Assembly: GCA_014649575.1 (NCBI GenBank)
Contig: BMTH01000027.1
Span: forward strand, 1-39,535
Length of the DNA stretch: 39,535 nucleotides
From: Streptomyces griseoincarnatus
GTDB taxonomy: Bacteria; Actinomycetota; Actinomycetes; Streptomycetales; Streptomycetaceae
Reading direction: 5' to 3'
In this document: positions 10,391 through 17,830 of the stretch, one piece after another
Layout of the letters: every line of letters begins with the position of its first letter
Numbering within the stretch: the first letter of the stretch is position 1
The notes under the pieces: generated by a model
Database searches by the model: none
Seen by the model: only the letters and a program-made list of their open reading frames with translations
Told to the model about the DNA's origin: nothing
Translations under genes and position numbers: made by a program

Positions 10391-11637
10391 GCCGCCCTCC
10401 CCGACGCGGTGGGGAGCCGTCGCAGGACTCCGGCGAGGCTTTGTGCGGTGCCGGCCCACCCTCCGAGCGCGGCCCGCCGGCCACGGGCGGCCGCCTTCAG
10501 CCGCCGCCGTACGTCGGCCTCGCCGAACCAGCCGCGCAGTTCGGCGGCGATCGCGGCCGGGTTCTCCGGCGGCACGAGGATGCCGGGCACCCCGCCGTCG
10601 GGCGCGCGGCCGACGGCCTCGGGCAGCCCGCCGACGTCGGTCGCCAGCACCGGGATGCCGCGCGCCAGTGCCTCGGTGACGGCCATGCCGTAGGTCTCGG
10701 CGTAGGAGGTGAGGACCATCAGGTCGGCGGCGGCGTACGCCGCGTCGAGGTCGGCGCCGGACTTCGGGCCGGTCAGCTCCAGCCGGTCCCCCAGGCCGTG
10801 TTCGCGGACGAGGCCGCGCAGGTGGGCGACGTACTCGGGGTCGTGTCCGAGGCCGCCGACCAGGGAGCAGGTCCACGGCAGGTCGGTGACCGTCGCCAGT
10901 GCCTCCACCAGCCGGTGCTGGCCCTTGCGCGGAGTGACCGCGGCGACGCACACCAGGTGCGAGACGCCGTCGGTGCCCGGGGCGAGCGGCGCGATGTCGG
11001 CGCCGGGGGCGGCGACATGGACCCGCTCGGGGGCGAGCCCGTGGTGGGAGACGAGCCGGCGGACCGCCCACTCACTGGTGGCGACGACGGCGGGCACCGC
11101 ACGCAGCACCTCGCGCTCGCGGGCGTCCAGCTCGGCGGCGACGGCCGCGTCCAGGCCGGTCTCGTCGCCGAGCGGCAGATGGACGAGCACCACCATGTGC
11201 AGGCGCCCCTCCGCCGCCTCCGGCACGATGATCTCGGGCACCCCGCAGGCGACCAGCCCGTCGAGCAGGACGACCGCGCCGTCGGGCAGTTCACGCAGGG
11301 TGCGGGCGAGTTCCTCGCGGGCGGCCGTGCCGGGGCGGGGCCAGTCACCGGCGACCGGGTGCCGGTGCGCCTGCCAGCCGAAGCCGGGCAGGTCCAGGCA
11401 CACGCGCCGGTCGTAGGCGTTGCCGCCGCTCGGGGCGGACCGGTCGTCGACCCCGCCCGGCATCACGAAGTGCACGGAGTGCAGGGACATGGGGATGATC
11501 CCGCCGTTCCTCCGGAAGGACGCCTGCACGGGCACGTAGTCCAGGCGGCCGGAGCCGCCGCGGCCCGCCGTCCTGGCGGTCGTGTCGAGCTTCCTGCCGG
11601 TCGTCGTCTCGGTCATGTCGACGGACGTGTCGGTCAC
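10387..11637 (-). CDS. GT4-family glycosyltransferase
   Basis: A retaining GT-B glycosyltransferase of 416 residues. The C-terminal nucleotide-sugar domain carries HLVCVAAVTPRKGQHRLVEAL and the EX7E-type motif in YAETYGMAVTEALARG followed by PVLATDVGGLPE. The N-terminal domain begins after about 40 variable residues at VPVQASFRRNGGIIPMSLHS. No signal peptide or membrane helix is seen, so it acts on the inner face or in the cytosol. GTG 11637 overlaps the T-fold gene stop (GTGA), and the protein ends four bases into the methyltransferase. Sugar donor and acceptor are not predictable; a pterin- or pyrimidine-derived or lipid acceptor is inferred from the neighbours. Confidence 0.9.
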   Translation of the reverse strand: MTDTSVDMTETTTGRKLDTTARTAGRGGSGRLDYVPVQASFRRNGGIIPMSLHSVHFVMPGGVDDRSAPSGGNAYDRRVCLDLPGFGWQAHRHPVAGDWPRPGTAAREELARTLRELPDGAVVLLDGLVACGVPEIIVPEAAEGRLHMVVLVHLPLGDETGLDAAVAAELDAREREVLRAVPAVVATSEWAVRRLVSHHGLAPERVHVAAPGADIAPLAPGTDGVSHLVCVAAVTPRKGQHRLVEALATVTDLPWTCSLVGGLGHDPEYVAHLRGLVREHGLGDRLELTGPKSGADLDAAYAAADLMVLTSYAETYGMAVTEALARGIPVLATDVGGLPEAVGRAPDGGVPGILVPPENPAAIAAELRGWFGEADVRRRLKAAARGRRAALGGWAGTAQSLAGVLRRLPTASGRAA

Positions 11638-12032
11638 AGCGCACGCTCGTAACTCGCCCAGGCGATGTGCGACTCGTGCAGGGTGACGGCGATCTGCGCG
11701 ATGCCCTTGGCCCCCTCCCCGAGCGCACCTTTGTGGATACGCTCGGCGAGCCGGTCGGCGATGACCTTGGCCAGGTACTCGGTGGACGTGTTCACCCCGG
11801 CGAAGTCGGGCTCGTTGTCGAGGTTGCGGTAGTTCAGCTCTCCCACAACGGCCCCGAGTTCCTGCGTGGCCAGGCCGATGTCGACGACGATGTTGTCCTC
11901 GTCCAGCTGTTCGCGCCGGAAGGTGGCGTCCACGAGGAACGTGGCCCCGTGCAGGCGCTGGGCCGGTCCGAAGACCTCGCCGCGGAAGCTGTGGGCGATC
12001 ATGATGTGATCGCGGACGGTGATGCTGAACAA
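11634..12032 (-). CDS. 6-pyruvoyltetrahydropterin synthase homologue lacking zinc and catalytic Cys
   Basis: A 132-residue T-fold protein of the PTPS/QueD superfamily. It starts at TTG 12032, preceded at seven bases by the strong site GGAGGG; the open frame extends further upstream but with shadow-like composition. His14 and His28 of the usual zinc site remain, but the HGH motif is HGA (Ala30) and the catalytic Cys position is Ala24 (PAQRLHGAT). The pterin-anchoring Glu in the C-terminal HESHIAWASYE is kept. This matches what I recall for S. coelicolor SCO6650, whose structure showed a hexamer without zinc or triad and no PTPS activity. It probably binds or rearranges a pterin-like intermediate. 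A classical queuosine or biopterin role is unlikely. Confidence 0.9.
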   Translation of the reverse strand: MFSITVRDHIMIAHSFRGEVFGPAQRLHGATFLVDATFRREQLDEDNIVVDIGLATQELGAVVGELNYRNLDNEPDFAGVNTSTEYLAKVIADRLAERIHKGALGEGAKGIAQIAVTLHESHIAWASYERAL

Positions 12033-12147
12033 CGGACGACCCTCCAGGTGCGGCGCGTCTGTTCCCCGCCGGTCTGGGAGGCGGGGATGTCGAGTAGTAC
12101 GGCTGACTTCCTTCCCGTGTTCAGCGTCTGCCGTGTCTTTTCTCAGG

Positions 12148-13143
12148 TCAGGCGTGTGTGCCCGCTCCGGGGGCGTCGTAGCGCACCCGGTGGCACAGGG
12201 CGGGGATGTCTCCGGAGGCGAGGCGGGGCATGACGGCGGGCAGTTCCTCGAAGGGCGACTCGCCGGTGACGAGGGCGTCGAGGGCGGGGTCATCGAGCAG
12301 GTCCAGGGCGAGGGCGAGACGGTCGCCGTAACGGCGGTGCGCGCGGGCCGGGGAGACGGTGCCGACCTGGCTGCCCCGGATGGTGAGCCGCCGCGAGTGG
12401 AACGCCTCGCCCAGCGGCACGCCCACCTTCCGGTCGCCGTACCAGCTGAGCTCGACGACCGTGCCCTCGGGCCGCAGCAGCTCCAGGGCCCGGGCGAGCC
12501 CTTGTTCGCTGGCGCTGGCGTGCACCACGAGGTCGCAGTCCCCGTCGGCGTCCGCGGGCAGGGCGAAGCCCACGCCCAGGGCCTCGGCGGTTGTGGCCCG
12601 CGCCGGGTCGGCGTCGACGAGCTGGACGCGCACCCCGGGGAAGCGGGCGAGCAGTGCGGCCACCGAGCAGCCGACCATCCCGCCGCCGACCACGGCGATC
12701 CGGTCGCCGACCAGGGGCGCCGCGTCCCACAGGGCGTTGACGGCGGTCTCCACCGTGCCGGCGAGCACCGCCCTCCCGGCCGGCACCGACTCGGGCACCG
12801 GCGTCACGGCCGCCGCCGGCACCACGTACCGCGTCTGGTGCGGGTACAGGCAGAACACCGTCCGTCCGGTGAGTGACTCGGGCCCCTCCTCCACCACGCC
12901 GACGCTCAGGTAGCCGTACTTCACCGGCCCCGGGAAGTCGCCCTCCTGGAACGGCGCCCGCATCGCGGTGTGCTGACTCTCCGGCACCCCGCCGCGGAAC
13001 ACGAGCGTCTCCGTGCCCCGGCTGACCCCCGAGTACAGGGCGCGCACCACGACCTCGTCCGGACCCGGCTCCGGCAGGTCCACCTCACGGATCTCCCCCC
13101 GGCCAGGTGAGTCGAGCCAGAACGCACGTGCGGCGCGGTTCAT
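12148..13143 (-). CDS. MDR-superfamily dehydrogenase without the catalytic zinc motif
   Basis: A 331-residue medium-chain dehydrogenase/reductase. The GroES-like N-terminal part carries EVVVRALYSGVSRGTETLVF, and the Rossmann domain has the dinucleotide motif VVGGGMVGCSVAALLARFPG followed by the acidic end VQLVDADPAR. Where zinc alcohol dehydrogenases have a GHE motif this protein reads KYGYLSVGVV, and no structural-zinc four-Cys lobe is present, so it is probably a zinc-independent NAD(P)-dependent reductase (BchC-like subgroup). AGGAGG six bases before ATG 13143 fixes the start. It is the first gene of the minus-strand operon, driven by the promoter at 13205-13233, and separated from the T-fold gene by 115 bases. 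Presumably it reduces or oxidises a side chain of the pathway product. Confidence 0.87.
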   Translation of the reverse strand: MNRAARAFWLDSPGRGEIREVDLPEPGPDEVVVRALYSGVSRGTETLVFRGGVPESQHTAMRAPFQEGDFPGPVKYGYLSVGVVEEGPESLTGRTVFCLYPHQTRYVVPAAAVTPVPESVPAGRAVLAGTVETAVNALWDAAPLVGDRIAVVGGGMVGCSVAALLARFPGVRVQLVDADPARATTAEALGVGFALPADADGDCDLVVHASASEQGLARALELLRPEGTVVELSWYGDRKVGVPLGEAFHSRRLTIRGSQVGTVSPARAHRRYGDRLALALDLLDDPALDALVTGESPFEELPAVMPRLASGDIPALCHRVRYDAPGAGTHA

Positions 13144-13204
13144 CGAAGTCCTCCTGAACGATCGGGATCCTGCGCGCGTACGGAGTGGTGCACAGGCCGC
13201 GCAC

Positions 13205-13233
13205 AAGGTAGCGGCGTTGATCGACTCTGTCAC
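13205..13233 (-). promoter_or_regulatory. Candidate promoter of the minus-strand pathway operon
   Basis: Read on the minus strand, GTGACA (13233-13228) is followed after exactly 17 bases by TACCTT (13210-13205), a good Streptomyces housekeeping-type -35/-10 pair. A start near 13198 would give a leader of about 55 bases before ATG 13143. The 108-base divergent region also serves the CDP-alcohol phosphatidyltransferase gene on the other strand. Confidence 0.5.
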
Positions 13234-13251
13234 ACGGCCGGAGGGTGTTCG

Positions 13252-14025
13252 GTGGCCCTGAACAACACGTACGACGCGAGGCTCGTCCAGCAGGAGACCG
13301 CTGTGGGGGCGGGCGTACAGATCCTGCTGCTGGCCCTGATCGGTACCGCGATCGGCATGGGCCCCGCGGGCTGGGTCACGGGCCTCGTGTTCGCGATCGC
13401 CACCTGGGCGGTGCTGTCCCGGGCCCTGCACCGGGCGGGGTCGCGCACCTTCGGTCCGGCGAACCGCGTCACCCTCGGCCGGGCCACCCTCGTCGGCGGG
13501 GTGACCGCTCTGGTCGCGGACTCGTTCCAGGACTCACCTCCTGTCTCTCTGTTCGTCGGCCTGACGGCCGTGGCCCTGATCCTCGACGGCGTCGACGGCA
13601 AGGTCGCCCGCAGGACCGGCACCTCCACCGCGCTGGGCGCCCGCTTCGACATGGAGGTCGACGCGTTCCTGATCCTGGTGCTCAGCGTGTACGTGTCGAT
13701 GGCGATGGGACCGTGGGTGCTGCTGATCGGCACCATGCGCTACGTGTTCGTCGCCGCCGCCCGGGTGTGGCCGTGGCTGACCGCGCCGCTTCCGCCGAGC
13801 ACGGCCCGCAAGACGGTCGCGGCGCTCCAGGGCGTGCTGCTGCTGGTGGCGGCCTCCGCGTTCCTTCCCCACGTGGTGAACTTCGGGGTCGTGGCGCTGG
13901 CCCTCGGCCTGCTGGTGTGGTCGTTCGGCCGTGACGTGCTGTGGCTGTCCCGCACGCACCGGGCGACGCAGGCGGCCCCGGTGGCGGTCGAGCGCAGGGC
14001 GCGGCGCGAGCTCGTCGCGAGCTGA
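13252..14025 (+). CDS. CDP-alcohol phosphatidyltransferase family membrane protein
   Basis: An integral membrane enzyme of 257 residues that should transfer a substituted phosphate from a CDP-activated lipid or alcohol. The full family signature D-x2-DG-x2-AR-x8-G-x3-D-x3-D is present at about residues 111-136 (LDGVDGKVARRTGT, then GARFDMEVD). About six hydrophobic helices surround it. GTG 13252 follows GGAGGG (13240-13245) at six bases. The gene is divergent from the MDR dehydrogenase by 108 bases, so it is probably expressed with the pathway operon. The precise acceptor (glycerol phosphate, inositol, or a pathway-specific alcohol) cannot be read; a pathway role is inferred from the shared control region. 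Confidence 0.9.
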   Translation: MALNNTYDARLVQQETAVGAGVQILLLALIGTAIGMGPAGWVTGLVFAIATWAVLSRALHRAGSRTFGPANRVTLGRATLVGGVTALVADSFQDSPPVSLFVGLTAVALILDGVDGKVARRTGTSTALGARFDMEVDAFLILVLSVYVSMAMGPWVLLIGTMRYVFVAAARVWPWLTAPLPPSTARKTVAALQGVLLLVAASAFLPHVVNFGVVALALGLLVWSFGRDVLWLSRTHRATQAAPVAVERRARRELVAS

Positions 14026-14072
14026 CGTCCGACCGACGCTCGCTCACCACCCCTTCCGCTGCCGACAGGCCG

Positions 14073-14621
14073 CTACTCGATCCCCGTGGCGTCCAGCAGC
14101 CGCACCAGCTCCTTCCGCCCGTATCCGAGCCGTCTCGACCGGTGGGCAGCCGTCAGCACCAGGTGCGCCACGGCCTCGGCCGCGTCCTCTCCGCCGGCGT
14201 CGATGTCGGGCCACTCCCCCGGTCTCCAGTCCGCCCTCACGGCGTTCATCACCACCCCGTGCGCGCGGCGGATCTCCGCGACCGTGCCGGCGACGGCGTC
14301 CAGCAGTGTCCTCCCCGGGCGCCGGCACTCCAGGGCGAAGCAGCCTCGGTCGACCGGCACACACCCCTCGGGCGGCCTCGCCCGCAGCCCCGTGTACCGC
14401 TCGTCCCCGAAGCCGCACTCCCCCTCGTCCTCCTCGTGCACCAGCAGGAAGCGGTGGTGTCCCGGCGGGAGCGGGGGCGGCGGGGGCGTGTACTCCCATC
14501 CCGCGTCCTCGAAGAGCTGCCGCTTCACCTCCTCCTCGTCGGCGTGCGTCACGGTGAAGCCGTTGTTCTCGTTGCGTCCGGTGACCGTGCCGTCCTCGTT
14601 CCGCCGGAACTGCAGGCTCAT
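14073..14621 (-). CDS. Conserved hypothetical protein (unknown function)
   Basis: I do not recognise a domain in this 182-residue protein. It starts MSLQFRRNEDGTVTGRNENN, contains a proline run (TPPPPPLPPGHH) near residue 50, and has an acidic middle with several cysteines (GECGFGDERY, GCVPVDRGCFALECRR). No signal peptide or membrane helix is visible. GGGGGAG lies upstream of ATG 14621. It is convergent with the CDP-alcohol transferase gene (47 bases apart) and divergent from the HD-domain gene, so it probably belongs to neither neighbouring pathway. The frame is supported by consistent coding composition; a longer start at 14825 lies in repetitive CCCGTCCG sequence and is rejected. Confidence 0.7.
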   Translation of the reverse strand: MSLQFRRNEDGTVTGRNENNGFTVTHADEEEVKRQLFEDAGWEYTPPPPPLPPGHHRFLLVHEEDEGECGFGDERYTGLRARPPEGCVPVDRGCFALECRRPGRTLLDAVAGTVAEIRRAHGVVMNAVRADWRPGEWPDIDAGGEDAAEAVAHLVLTAAHRSRRLGYGRKELVRLLDATGIE

Positions 14622-14847
14622 GATGTCTCCCCCGTCGTCGGTGCCTCGCCGGGCCCTCACGGGAGCGGCGGCCGCCCCCGTCACCCCGTCGAACGGCCCG
14701 CACGACCCCCGCGTGCCCGCTTCGGGCGTCATCACCGGATCGCGTGAAAAGACCGGAGGCGGGAACTCCCCCCGCCCGTCCGGGAGCACCCCCACCCGTC
14801 CGAAAACTCCCCCGCCCGCTCCCACCTGCGGTTGTTACGCTCCCGGG

Positions 14848-15474
14848 GTGAGGATTCCGGGACCAGAAGAGATCCGTGCGCTGCACGCGAAGCACGCGCC
14901 GACGGCCGAGGCGTTCGCCTCCGTCCACCGCCACTGCGAGCTCGTCTGGAGCATCGCCGAGCAGCTGCTGGCCTCACCGCGTCTCTCCCGCCTCGACGCC
15001 GAACTGGTCCGGGCCGGCTGCCTCCTGCACGACATCGGCGTCTACCGCCTGTACGGCGAGGACGGGCGGCTGGACCACAAGAACTACATCCGGCACGGCC
15101 TGCTCGGCCAGGAACTCCTGGAGAGCGAGGGCCACCCCGCCGCCCTGTGCCGCTTCTGCTCCCACCACACCGGCGTCGGCCTGACCCGGCAGGACGTCGT
15201 GAGCCAGAACCTCCCCGTCCCGCCCGCCGACTATCTGGCGGAGACGCCGGAGGAGCGCCTGGTGATGTACGCGGACAAGTTCCACTCCAAGTCGCACCCC
15301 GACCGGTTCCTCACCCCCGACGCCTACGCCGCGCACGTCCGCCGCTTCGGCGAGGAGAAGGTGTTCGCCTTCCAGGCCCTGCGCGACGAGTTCGGCGACC
15401 CGGATCTCGCCCTCCTCACTCCGCACGTGGAACCCCTCACCCCGCGCGTGGGACCGCCGCCCGTCAGCGGCTGA
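14848..15474 (+). CDS. HD-domain metal-dependent phosphohydrolase
   Basis: A 208-residue cytosolic HD-superfamily protein. The metal-binding set is visible: His31-type residue in SVHRHCELVW, the HD pair in GCLLHDIGVYRLYG (near residue 60), a further His in CRFCSHHTGVGLT and the distal Asp in LVMYADKFHSKSHPDRF. It resembles small nucleotide or phosphate hydrolases of the YedJ/RNase Y HD branch without RNA-binding domains. GTG 14848 has no clear ribosome site, but TACGCT ends six bases before it, suggesting a leaderless message. The stop codon lies inside the strong hairpin at 15451-15487. The substrate is unknown. Confidence 0.85.
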   Translation: MRIPGPEEIRALHAKHAPTAEAFASVHRHCELVWSIAEQLLASPRLSRLDAELVRAGCLLHDIGVYRLYGEDGRLDHKNYIRHGLLGQELLESEGHPAALCRFCSHHTGVGLTRQDVVSQNLPVPPADYLAETPEERLVMYADKFHSKSHPDRFLTPDAYAAHVRRFGEEKVFAFQALRDEFGDPDLALLTPHVEPLTPRVGPPPVSG

Positions 15475-15487
15475 CGGGCGGCGGTTC
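15451..15487. terminator. Bidirectional terminator hairpin between HD gene and betT
   Basis: Bases 15454-15484 form a perfect 15-base inverted repeat around one central G (CCGCCGCCCGTCAGC and its complement). Flanking A-T, G-U and G-C pairs extend the stem to 15451-15487. It overlaps the HD gene stop codon and lies between two convergent genes, so it can stop transcription from both sides. There is no U-run, as usual in Streptomyces. Confidence 0.8.
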
Positions 15488-15535
15488 GGAACACGCGGGC
15501 GGGTCGGCGGTGAGCGGGACGGCCCACCCCGCCGC

Positions 15536-17659
15536 TCATTCCTCCGGCAGGTGCGCGTCCGGAGCGTCCGGGCGGTGGTCGGGGAGGCTCGAGCGGGTGG
15601 ACGCGTCGTGGCGCACGCGCAGGAACTCCAGGTACCGCTCGTACTGGTCGAGGGCGTCGGCGATGAGCTGCTCCTTGGTGTAGCCCATCACGTCGTAGTC
15701 CTGGTTGCCCTCGGCGAGACGGACCTCGAACCGCACATAGGTGTCGCGCTGCTCGACCGACCGGGTGGCGAACGCGGGGGTGGGGCGCTCGACGGGCCAC
15801 ACCTCGTACAGGAACTCGTCGCCCTCGCCGACCGGCACGCGCAGTCCGACGTGGGTGAGACCGTTCTCCTCGACGGCCCCCTCCAGCATCTCCGCCTCGG
15901 CGCCCTGCTGCCGCAGCTCTTGCGTGACGTCCTGGAAGGCGGGCCGGGCGACGTGGTCCACGAACCGTGCCGCCGCCCGCGGGCCGGGAAACGACATGGC
16001 GCGCGCCAACCGGTGCCGCCAGTTCGGCGCGCCGGGCAGACCCTGGTGCACCGTGCGTCCGGAGAGCGAGCCGGGCAGTGTGGTGACCCGGGCCTCGACC
16101 TTCATTCTCTCGGTTCTCAGGGCGAGATAGAGCCCCGCCATGATCAGGAACATCACGAAGGAGAAGGGCAGGCCCATGATGATGGTCGCGTTGGTCAGCG
16201 CCTGCACACCGCCGACGATGAGCATGGCGAGGGTGAGCAGACCTGTCGCCAACGCCCAGAAGAGGCGCAGGTACGTCGGCGCGTCGGTCATGGGGGTGGG
16301 CAGGTCGGCGCTGAGGTTGCCCATCACCAGGGCGCCTGAGTCGGCGGAGGTGACGTACAGCAGCAGGCCGACGAAGGTGGCGAGTCCGGCGCTGAACATG
16401 AAGCCGGGGAACTGCTCGAGCAGGGTGTAGAAGCCCTGTTCGGGGACGTTCATGGCGGTCTCGCCGAACTCGGCGTTGCCGTCGCGCACCAGGAACAGGG
16501 CGCTGTTGCCGAAGATCGCCAGAAAGAGCCCGGTGAAGAGGAACGGGATGACCAGCGTCGCCGCGACGAACTCGCGCAGGGTGCGGCCGCGGGAGATACG
16601 CGCCAGGAACAGCCCGACGAACGGCGCCCAGGCCACCCACCACGCCCAGAAGAACAGCGTCCACGCGTCGAGCCACTCGGTGGGCTGGTCGTAGGCGAAG
16701 GTGTTCAGGGTCATCGACGGGAAGCCGCTGACGTAGTCGCCGATGTTCTGGACGATGGCGTTGAGCAGCCGGAACGGTTCGCCGACGACGAGAATGTAGA
16801 ACATCAGCAGCGCGGCGAGCAGGAGGTTGAGCTGCGACAGCCGGCGGATGCCCTTGTCGACGCCGGACACCGCGGAGACGGTGGCCATGCCCACCGCGAC
16901 GACGATGAGCGCGATCTGCGCGGTCAGCCCTTCGGGGATGCCGAAGAGCGCCTTGAGGCCGTAGTTGAGCTGCACCACGCCGATGCCGAGGGTCACCCCG
17001 ATGCCGAAGACGGTGCCGATGATGGCCGCGAGGTCGACGGTGTCGCCGATCCGGCCGTGGATGCGGCGCCCGATGATCGGGTACAGGGCGGAGCGGATGG
17101 CGAGCGGCAGCCGGTACCGGAAGGAGAAGTAGCCGAGCGCCATACCCATCAGCGCGTACATGCCCCAGCCGGTGATGCCGTAGTGGAACAGCGTCCAGAC
17201 GACGGCCTGCCGGGCGGCCTCCAGGGTCTCCGGGTCGCCCTCGGGCGGCGCGAGGTAGTGGCTGACCGGGCCCGACACCGAGAAGAACATCAGGTCGATG
17301 CCGATGCCCGCCGCGAACAGCATCGAAGCCCACGTGAACAGGCCGTAGTCGGGCTTGGAGTGCTTGGGGCCCAGCTTGACGGTGCCGTACTTGGACACGG
17401 CGATGAATACGACGAACAGCAGGTACAGGGTGGCCGCGAGGAAGTAGTACCAGCCGAACCAGCTGGAGATCTTGCCCACCGCGACACCGATCGCGTCCTC
17501 GGCGCCCGACGGGGTGATGATGGCCCAGAGGGAGATCGCGAGGACGAGGATCGCCGCCCCGAAGAAGACGACGGGCTTGACCCGCACCGGGCCGGCCGGG
17601 GCGTCCTCGGACGGCAGTTCCTCCGGCGTTCCGGGGCCCTTCTCACCAACGGTCGACAC
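15536..17659 (-). CDS. betT: BCCT-family choline transporter (BetT)
   Basis: A 707-residue secondary transporter for choline or betaine, of BetT length (E. coli 677). About twelve membrane helices occupy residues 25-510. The BCCT tryptophan box is WTLFFWAWWVAWAPFVGLFL followed by ARISRGRT, and the conserved glycine-rich helix is GIGVTLGIGVVQLNYGL. A hydrophilic C-terminal domain of about 190 residues matches the osmosensing tail of long BetT proteins. GTG 17659 is chosen because AAGGAG lies seven bases upstream; in-frame codons further up read through low-complexity sequence. It lies 171 bases downstream of betA, in the same orientation, with a possible own promoter (GGGTAT at 17755-17760). 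Choline taken up would feed BetA and BetB. Confidence 0.93.
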   Translation of the reverse strand: MSTVGEKGPGTPEELPSEDAPAGPVRVKPVVFFGAAILVLAISLWAIITPSGAEDAIGVAVGKISSWFGWYYFLAATLYLLFVVFIAVSKYGTVKLGPKHSKPDYGLFTWASMLFAAGIGIDLMFFSVSGPVSHYLAPPEGDPETLEAARQAVVWTLFHYGITGWGMYALMGMALGYFSFRYRLPLAIRSALYPIIGRRIHGRIGDTVDLAAIIGTVFGIGVTLGIGVVQLNYGLKALFGIPEGLTAQIALIVVAVGMATVSAVSGVDKGIRRLSQLNLLLAALLMFYILVVGEPFRLLNAIVQNIGDYVSGFPSMTLNTFAYDQPTEWLDAWTLFFWAWWVAWAPFVGLFLARISRGRTLREFVAATLVIPFLFTGLFLAIFGNSALFLVRDGNAEFGETAMNVPEQGFYTLLEQFPGFMFSAGLATFVGLLLYVTSADSGALVMGNLSADLPTPMTDAPTYLRLFWALATGLLTLAMLIVGGVQALTNATIIMGLPFSFVMFLIMAGLYLALRTERMKVEARVTTLPGSLSGRTVHQGLPGAPNWRHRLARAMSFPGPRAAARFVDHVARPAFQDVTQELRQQGAEAEMLEGAVEENGLTHVGLRVPVGEGDEFLYEVWPVERPTPAFATRSVEQRDTYVRFEVRLAEGNQDYDVMGYTKEQLIADALDQYERYLEFLRVRHDASTRSSLPDHRPDAPDAHLPEE

Positions 17660-17754
17660 GTCGCTCTCCTTCTCGGCCTCGGCTGCCGGCCGCCGCACCG
17701 GCCGTCCGGCCCGCGGCGTGGGCGCCCGGATGGTTTCCGGCCACCGAGGCGCAT

Positions 17755-17760
17755 ATACCC
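17755..17760 (-). promoter_or_regulatory. SigB-like -10 element (GGGTAT) upstream of betT
   Basis: On the minus strand the hexamer GGGTAT lies about 95 bases before betT, in the betA-betT gap. Streptomyces sigma-B promoters have GGGTAC/T as the -10, and sigma-B governs osmotic stress, which fits a choline transporter. No good GNNT -35 is found 14-16 bases upstream, so this is a weak call. Confidence 0.25.
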
Positions 17761-17830
17761 AACAGTCGCGCCGCCACCACGACGCCGGCACCGAGGAAGT
17801 TTTCACACGTCGCGGCGGACCGCGGACCGG

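Noticed and set aside
17749..17764. Shared 12-mer CATATACCCAAC, also present near 24109, as a mobile element end
   Set aside because: Only 12 bases match, no inverted partner or transposase is present; chance or a shared promoter hexamer is simpler.
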